A stretch of 64,000 bases of DNA from DATEJJ01 sp039649115 (GTDB lineage: Bacteria > Actinomycetota > Actinomycetes > Mycobacteriales > Micromonosporaceae). The notes beneath the pieces are model-generated. The model was not told where the DNA came from and ran no database searches. It worked only from the letters and a program-made list of their open reading frames with translations. How positions within the stretch are numbered: position 1 is the first letter of the stretch; every line of letters begins with the position of its first letter. The stretch covers positions 1-64,000 of the forward strand of contig JBBWZQ010000386.1 of NCBI GenBank assembly GCA_039649115.1, in the 5' to 3' direction. This document shows, piece after piece, positions 59,233-64,000 of this stretch. Made by a program: the position numbers and the translations under genes.

Positions 59233-60972
59233 TCAGGGGCTGGATCCCGGCGAGCTCCGCGGCGTCGGCGGCGGCAGCGTGACGGCGTGGGTGGGTGGCA
59301 GCTGTCCGACGTCCAGCACGCCGGGCGGGGCTTGCCGGGCCGATTCCGGTGCCGGCGCGGTGCGGGCGAGGAGGCGGCCGAGTCCGGTCCGGGTGGCTAC
59401 GACCAGGATCCGATCGGTACGTACGAGTTTGCGGCCAAGGGGCGGCGACCACAGCGTCTGTTCCCCGCGCCCGGTGCGCACCGCCAGCAGCCGTGCCTCG
59501 TTCGGCTCGTCGACCGCGGTGACGAACTCACCGTCGAGTGCCGAACCGGCGCCCACCGGCAGCTCGACGGCGAGCAGCACGCGGCGCCGTACCGGAATGG
59601 TGTCCAGCACGGCCCGGCCCATCATGGCCGCGGCGAAGGTCGGCGCGGCCAGATAGGACACGCTGCGGGAGATGGTCAGCCCGAAGGCCCGCTCGACCCG
59701 GGTGGCGAAGTCCGCGTCGAACAGGCGCAGCACCACGGGTACCCGCCCGGCGATGGCCCGGCCGAGCAGCGCGGTCTGCAGGTTGCGCATGTCGTCGGTG
59801 GACAGCACGAGCAGGGTCCGGCAGGTGTGCACCCAGGCCGCCCGCAGCACGGCCTCCTGGGTCGGGTCTCCCACGATGACCGGAATGCCCAGGGCCCGGG
59901 CCGCCGGCACGCCGCGGGCCTGCTCGCGGTGGTCGACCGCGACCACGTCGAGGCCCGCCTCGTCCAGCGCGGCCAGCACCCGGGTGCCGAGGTTGCCCAG
60001 CCCCACCACGACCAGGTGGTCGCGCATCGGCTCGGTGGGGCCGCCGGTGGCCCGGGCCAGCCGGGCGCGTACCGCGGCGTCCACCACGGCCGCGGTCAGC
60101 ACCGGGATGAGGGCGACGCTGAAGACCGCCAGCGCGGCCTGCAGCGCCTGCTCCGCACCGGAGAGGTGCACGTCGGCGTTGGCGCCGCCGACCGCGGTCA
60201 GGACGGTGACGTAGAGCGATGCCCACCAGCCCAGGTGGTCGATCAGGTGGAACAGCACGGCGGCGACCAGCAGCAGGGCGGCGACCGCGCCGAGCAGGAT
60301 CCGCAGGCGCCGGACCAGGACCAGGGACAGGGCGTGCAGCGGGTGCCGGCGCCGCCGCCGGCGTGACGGTACCGGCGCCGGCGCGTCGGCGAGCACCACG
60401 TCGGCGAGCCGGTCGTCCTCGGGCAGCAGCTCCGGCTCGTCGTCGTCCGGCCCGGCCGCCGCCAGGCCGCGGACCACGTCCTGGGCGCGCACGTCGCCGC
60501 GGCGGGTGACGATCAGCCGCCGGTTGGCCAGGCGGATGTGGGTCGGCGTACCGTCGCCCAGCGCCGCGGCCACGAAGCCCGGTGCGGCGATCGCCGACTC
60601 GGACAGGACCGCGCAGTCGCGCAGCAGCACCCGGGTGCCCTCGGCCAGGCTCTGGTTGAACATCCGCACGACGATCCGCAGCGCCGGGTTGATCTCCTCG
60701 GCGAGCAGCGCGGCGTCCAGGTTGCCCGCGTCGTCCTGCGCCACGAGCGCCAACGCCTGCGCGCCCGCCAGGCCGGCCGCGGTGAACGCCGCCCCGGTCA
60801 ACCGGGCCGCCTCGACCATCTCGACGCGGTCCGGCGCCGCCAGGTACCGGTCCTCCCGCTGGCCGCCACCGACGACCATCGTCACGTCCACCCCGTAGCG
60901 GGCCACCAGCTCGTCGACGAGGCGGAACGCCAGGGCGTTGTCGCCACACACGACGAACCGCGCTCGCGCCAC
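59233..60972 (-). CDS. Double RCK (TrkA-N) potassium-channel-like membrane protein
   Basis: 579 residues. Starts with a NAD-binding TrkA-N/RCK domain (RFVVCGDNALAFRLVDEL). A basic stretch RRRRRRHP leads to two membrane helices around a pore-like loop (LFHLIDHLGWWASLYVTVLTAVGGANADVHL). A second RCK_N domain follows (HLVVVGLGNLGTRVLAALDEAGLDVVAVD). A Pro/Ser tail ends it. Two RCK domains flanking one ion-channel-type pair of helices suggests a gated K+ channel or TrkA-like regulator. The canonical TVGYG filter is not clear (TAVGGAN). GTG start. Confidence 0.85.
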   Translation of the reverse strand: MARARFVVCGDNALAFRLVDELVARYGVDVTMVVGGGQREDRYLAAPDRVEMVEAARLTGAAFTAAGLAGAQALALVAQDDAGNLDAALLAEEINPALRIVVRMFNQSLAEGTRVLLRDCAVLSESAIAAPGFVAAALGDGTPTHIRLANRRLIVTRRGDVRAQDVVRGLAAAGPDDDEPELLPEDDRLADVVLADAPAPVPSRRRRRRHPLHALSLVLVRRLRILLGAVAALLLVAAVLFHLIDHLGWWASLYVTVLTAVGGANADVHLSGAEQALQAALAVFSVALIPVLTAAVVDAAVRARLARATGGPTEPMRDHLVVVGLGNLGTRVLAALDEAGLDVVAVDHREQARGVPAARALGIPVIVGDPTQEAVLRAAWVHTCRTLLVLSTDDMRNLQTALLGRAIAGRVPVVLRLFDADFATRVERAFGLTISRSVSYLAAPTFAAAMMGRAVLDTIPVRRRVLLAVELPVGAGSALDGEFVTAVDEPNEARLLAVRTGRGEQTLWSPPLGRKLVRTDRILVVATRTGLGRLLARTAPAPESARQAPPGVLDVGQLPPTHAVTLPPPTPRSSPGSSP

Positions 60973-61225
60973 GCCGGCACTTTACCGGAACCAGGCAAAT
61001 GCGGCGGGTACCTGATGTTCACTTCCGGCACATGCGTCGTGTGCCTGCGGCGGCGCGGCGGGACACCGAAGCGGCTCAGCCTGAGCGCGATGTTTCGTGA
61101 TCCTGGGGCGGCGAAACGGACGGGCCCGCGTGAACCAGGAGGAGGCGTGTTGATTGCGGGGACCACGCTTTGTCTTTTTGTCGATGCTGACACTCGATCA
61201 TTCTGGCGAGTCGGGTACGGAAAGC

Positions 61226-61561
61226 ATGTTCTGGATGCTCGTGTCACCCAACAATCGCCGGTTGGGCCGTGCCGCGCACCAATTCACCGCGTTTGACGCG
61301 TGCCGGGAGAAGGTCATGCTGCTGCGCCGGCGGCTCGCGGACCTGAAGGCGGTGACGACCACGGCCGAGCCGCACGGGCACTGGGCGTGGCGGGTGGAGC
61401 TGGACGGCACGATTGCCGCCGTATCGACTCGCACCTATTTTCGGCAGCAGGAATGCGATTACAACCTGCGCCGCTTTCTGGAGGCGGTACCGGAGGCGGA
61501 GGTGGCGACCATCGCACGAACCGTCCGCATTGGACGGCTACCGGCGGCCCGCGGGAAGTGA
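61226..61561 (+). CDS. YegP/DUF1508-like small protein
   Basis: 111 residues: MFWMLVSPNNRRLGRAAHQF, FDACREKVMLLRRRLADLK, WRVELDGTIAAVSTRTYFRQQECDYNLRRFLEA. This recalls the duplicated YegP/DUF1508 motif (W.V...NN......S..Y) but with a longer insertion. Cytosolic; role unknown. ATG preceded by CGGAAAG. A longer in-frame start at 61154 lacks support. Confidence 0.65.
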   Translation: MFWMLVSPNNRRLGRAAHQFTAFDACREKVMLLRRRLADLKAVTTTAEPHGHWAWRVELDGTIAAVSTRTYFRQQECDYNLRRFLEAVPEAEVATIARTVRIGRLPAARGK

Positions 61562-61661
61562 TGTTTCATTTGGCGTTCACGAATTCTCTCTCCCGGCGTG
61601 GTTCGTGACTGGGAGGTTCCACTCGCATCCAACAGGGGGTGCACCAGGCGAAAGGTCAGGG

Positions 61662-62753
61662 ATGAAGACCATCAGCAAGGTTGGCCTGGGGATGGTGGGG
61701 GCGCTGGCCGTCATCCTCACCCAGGTCAGCCCCGCGCACGCGGACGTCCAGCCGCAGGCGTCCGATGTGGTGGGTGTCGGGTCGGACACGATCCAGTTCG
61801 GCATGGACTTCCTCGCCGACGGAGACATCAACGGCGACTCCGGGTTCAACACCACGAGTACGGCGCGGCGGGTGTTCTCGTTCGACGCCACCGGTGACGC
61901 CACCGGGGGTACCACGGCCGGCGCGACGTCCGTACTGCGGGCCAACGCCAAGCCGATCACCCGGCCGAACGGATCGGGTGCCGGTATCACCGCGCTGCTG
62001 GCCGACACCGGCGCGACCGAGGTCATCAACTTCGTCCGGTCGTCGCGCCTGCCCAGCCCCACCGAGCAGACCACGGCGACCAACAACGGCTGGGGCGGCC
62101 TGCACGTGTACCAGTTCGCCACGGACGGGCTGACGGTGGCCGCGTCGCTGACGGTGGCGTCGGACGCTCCGGCGGCTCTGCCGGTCGCCGAGCTGGTCAA
62201 CATCTACTCCGGGGTGCACACCACCTGGGGCCAGGTGCCCGGCTACGCGGGCCCGGCGCCGACCGCCACCATCAAGCCGTACCTCCCGCAGGCCGGTTCG
62301 GGGACGCGCAACTTCTTCCTCGCCGACCTGCAGGCGGCCAACGGCGGCGTCGCCATCACGCTGGGCACCAACGTGCTGGCGATGCAGGAGCACGACGCCA
62401 GCCTGATCAAGGGCGACGCGGACGCGATCGGGCCGTTCTCCACCGGGCGGTTCAACATGTACCAGGCCGGCTACTTCGGTGCCGGCAACCAGAACGTCAT
62501 CAAGTTGCTGGCGGCCACGGGCACGTACAACGTCACGCGCGGCATGTACGTGGTCGTGCGCGACCGGGACGTCACCAACACCGCCGGCGTGGGGGGCATT
62601 CCGTTCCCGTTCCAGGTGGGTGGCACGAAGAACTGGGTGCAGACGCTGTTCTCCGGGACGACGAGCTGGGTCGCGCGTGGCGCGAACGGTCCGCTCATTC
62701 AGGCGGCGGGTCTGACCCCCTCGTACTCCGACCTGGGCCTCGCGCACAGCTGA
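61662..62753 (+). CDS. Secreted PstS-like substrate-binding domain protein
   Basis: 363 residues, exported (signal MKTISKVGLGMVGALAVIL, cleavage after AHA). Contains the PBP-like-2 motifs VVGVGSDTIQFGMDFLADG, GSGAGITALLAD, EVINFVRSSRLPSP, and QAGSGTRNFFLADL, as in phosphate-binding PstS, but no lipobox, so it is free or wall-bound rather than lipid-anchored. Phosphate transport genes are absent. ATG with AAAGGTCAGG upstream. It is followed 76 bases later by a secreted Ig-repeat protein, probably its structural partner. Confidence 0.8.
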   Translation: MKTISKVGLGMVGALAVILTQVSPAHADVQPQASDVVGVGSDTIQFGMDFLADGDINGDSGFNTTSTARRVFSFDATGDATGGTTAGATSVLRANAKPITRPNGSGAGITALLADTGATEVINFVRSSRLPSPTEQTTATNNGWGGLHVYQFATDGLTVAASLTVASDAPAALPVAELVNIYSGVHTTWGQVPGYAGPAPTATIKPYLPQAGSGTRNFFLADLQAANGGVAITLGTNVLAMQEHDASLIKGDADAIGPFSTGRFNMYQAGYFGAGNQNVIKLLAATGTYNVTRGMYVVVRDRDVTNTAGVGGIPFPFQVGGTKNWVQTLFSGTTSWVARGANGPLIQAAGLTPSYSDLGLAHS

Positions 62754-62829
62754 CGATTCCCCGGCTCGGAGCGAAACATCCAACAAGCGTCAGTCCGTCC
62801 GACTGACAGCAGGGAAGGGGAGTCTTCAG

Positions 62830-64000
62830 GTGAAGATTCGCATCAGGTCCGTGTTGGCCGGGGCGGCAGCCCTGGTTGTCGCGGGCGGCATCCTGGTGGG
62901 GGGAGGTACGGCGGCCTACGCGGCCGTGACTCCCGGCTGGGAGCCGGACGCGGCGGCGCTAGGGTCGATCGCGTTCTACGACGCCAACGGCAACCCGGTC
63001 ACCTCGGGCAGCCTCGCGACCCCACCGGTCGCGTTGTACTCGGTGGCCTCGGGAGCGGGGCGCACCGGTGACAACAGGGCACAGCTCAAGGCGTTCACAC
63101 CGCAGGTGGGTGTGAACCCCGCGCTGTGGAGTGGCGACATCCTGACCGGTTCGACTGTCTACCCCGTCACCACCGCTCCGGCGGTCATTGCCAACACGAC
63201 CAACCCGGTGGCCACCGGCACGTCGGTGGACTTCGCGTTCAACGACTACATCGGTGAGTTCCCGAACACCTCGACCGCCGCCGGATACCAGGACCTGTAC
63301 GAGTTGCGGCTCTACACCGCTGGTCCCGGTCAAGGCCAGGGTGCCAACTACTACCGCACCGACGTGCAGGTCAACACCGCGGCCGGTACGTGGACGGTCG
63401 TCTACCCGGCGAGCGCCACGCCGACCGCCACCGCCCTGGCCGGCAACCCGCCAGCCGGGACCGTGCCGGCCGGCACCTCGGTGGCACTGACCGCCACGGT
63501 CACCGCCGGCGGTGCCACCCCGATTCCGGGTGGTGTGCACGTCCTGGACGGAACGACCGACCTGGGCGCGGCGACGTACGACCCGGCAACGGGAGTCGCC
63601 ACGACCACGGTCACCGTCACCGCGGGCACGCACAACTACACGGCACAGTTCACCCCGACCGACCCGGCGGCGTTCGGTCCGTCGACGTCGCCCGTACTGG
63701 CATACACGGGCACGACCAAGACCGTGAGCCAGACCGTGCTCGCGGCGACGCCGTCGAGCCCGGCGAGCCTGACCGGAACGGCCACCACGGCTCCCGCCAC
63801 CCTGACGGCGACCGTGACACCGGCCAACACGGCTGGCGGGGTCGAGTTCTTCGACGGGTCGACGAGCCTCGGGTCGGGCACGTACAACGCGGGGACCGGC
63901 GCGGCGACCCTCGCGGTGAACCTCACCGCGGGTACCCACCCGCTCATCGCTACATTCACACCGGCCGACACCGCCACCTTCGCGGGGTCGAGCTCGGCGG
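62830..64000 (+). CDS. Secreted Ig-like repeat protein, 3' end cut by window edge
   Basis: GTG with GGAAGGGG upstream; 390 codons visible and open at the edge. Signal peptide to about AYA (residue 32). A unique N-terminal domain (SIAFYDANGNPVTSG..., NDYIGEFPNTSTAAGYQDLYELRLYTAG) is followed by Ig-like (Big_3_5 type) repeats of about 100 residues with VALTATVTAGGATPIPGGVHVLDG and TLTATVTPANTAGGVEFFDGSTSLGSG. Thr/Ala-rich. It presumably forms a cell-surface stalk or adhesin. Confidence 0.85.
   Translation, partial: MKIRIRSVLAGAAALVVAGGILVGGGTAAYAAVTPGWEPDAAALGSIAFYDANGNPVTSGSLATPPVALYSVASGAGRTGDNRAQLKAFTPQVGVNPALWSGDILTGSTVYPVTTAPAVIANTTNPVATGTSVDFAFNDYIGEFPNTSTAAGYQDLYELRLYTAGPGQGQGANYYRTDVQVNTAAGTWTVVYPASATPTATALAGNPPAGTVPAGTSVALTATVTAGGATPIPGGVHVLDGTTDLGAATYDPATGVATTTVTVTAGTHNYTAQFTPTDPAAFGPSTSPVLAYTGTTKTVSQTVLAATPSSPASLTGTATTAPATLTATVTPANTAGGVEFFDGSTSLGSGTYNAGTGAATLAVNLTAGTHPLIATFTPADTATFAGSSSA

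Noticed and set aside
1..64000. tRNA, rRNA, tmRNA, integrase, transposase or prophage genes
   Set aside because: None recognised by eye on either strand. The only mobile-looking item is the 63-bp repeat, which has no coding capacity of its own.

Overview
This is a high-GC, densely packed stretch of actinomycete chromosome. The GC-rich codon use, frequent GTG starts, GTGA/ATGA overlaps between neighbouring genes, and secreted glycoside hydrolases with family 2 cellulose-binding modules fit a mycelial soil actinobacterium. Micromonosporaceae is my best guess, but that is inference. I see no rRNA or tRNA genes, CRISPR array, transposase, integrase or phage genes.

Layout. (1) 1-2.3 kb: a repeat-rich acidic protein on the minus strand that runs off the left edge, an empty stretch, and a decayed DsrE-family gene. 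(2) 2.4-10.1 kb: metal homeostasis. A MmcQ/YjbR protein and a CmtR-like regulator with a CDF efflux pump come first. Then a CooC-like ATPase, an unknown 130-aa protein and an LLM flavin oxidoreductase precede a ZnuA-ZnuC-ZnuB-ZnuB zinc importer. Zur-like boxes overlap promoter elements before both the ATPase and znuA. (3) 10.0-13.9 kb: a peroxide-defence operon of large-subunit catalase, DyP peroxidase with an encapsulin cargo tag, and the encapsulin shell. (4) 14.0-23.3 kb: glycan degradation with GH29, GH2 (with a C-terminal F5/8-type module), GH35 and GH6-CBM2. (5) 23.5-35.3 kb: a transglutaminase-like protein, a GT4 glycosyltransferase with a six-hairpin partner, small conserved proteins, cytochrome bd oxidase, a TetR regulator divergent from an NTF2-like protein around a perfect palindrome, a GT39-like membrane glycosyltransferase, and RNHCP and DUF3303 proteins. 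(6) 35.3-41.8 kb: more secreted carbohydrate enzymes, namely a clan GH-A hydrolase between two CBM2 modules, a glucoamylase-like protein with RTX calcium repeats, and a GH3. (7) 41.8-53.2 kb: a CoA transferase, a Bcp peroxiredoxin, two methyltransferases, membrane proteins, a cysteine dioxygenase-rhodanese pair, a PLP decarboxylase and a large NB-ARC/LuxR regulator. (8) 53.2-64 kb: an orphan family 5 substrate-binding lipoprotein, a secreted SGNH hydrolase, an alpha/beta hydrolase, PPK2, a STAS protein, a double-RCK potassium-transport-like protein, and finally a secreted PstS-like protein followed by a secreted Ig-repeat protein that runs off the right edge.

How the genes work together. The hydrolases at 14-23 kb and 35-42 kb form a dispersed plant or fungal polysaccharide set: cellulose (GH6, CBM2), beta-galactosides (GH2, GH35), beta-glucosides (GH3) and fucose (GH29). 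The metal region pairs efflux (CmtR/CDF) with zinc uptake and a three-gene module that looks co-regulated with it. Peroxide defence is concentrated in the katE-dyp-enc operon, with Bcp and cytochrome bd elsewhere. The least explained items are the three-gene module at 3.97-6.37 kb, the pentad-repeat protein at the left edge, a 63-bp palindrome-ended repeat found inside a GH2 linker and again between genes 30 kb away, and the PstS-like/Ig-repeat pair at the right edge.
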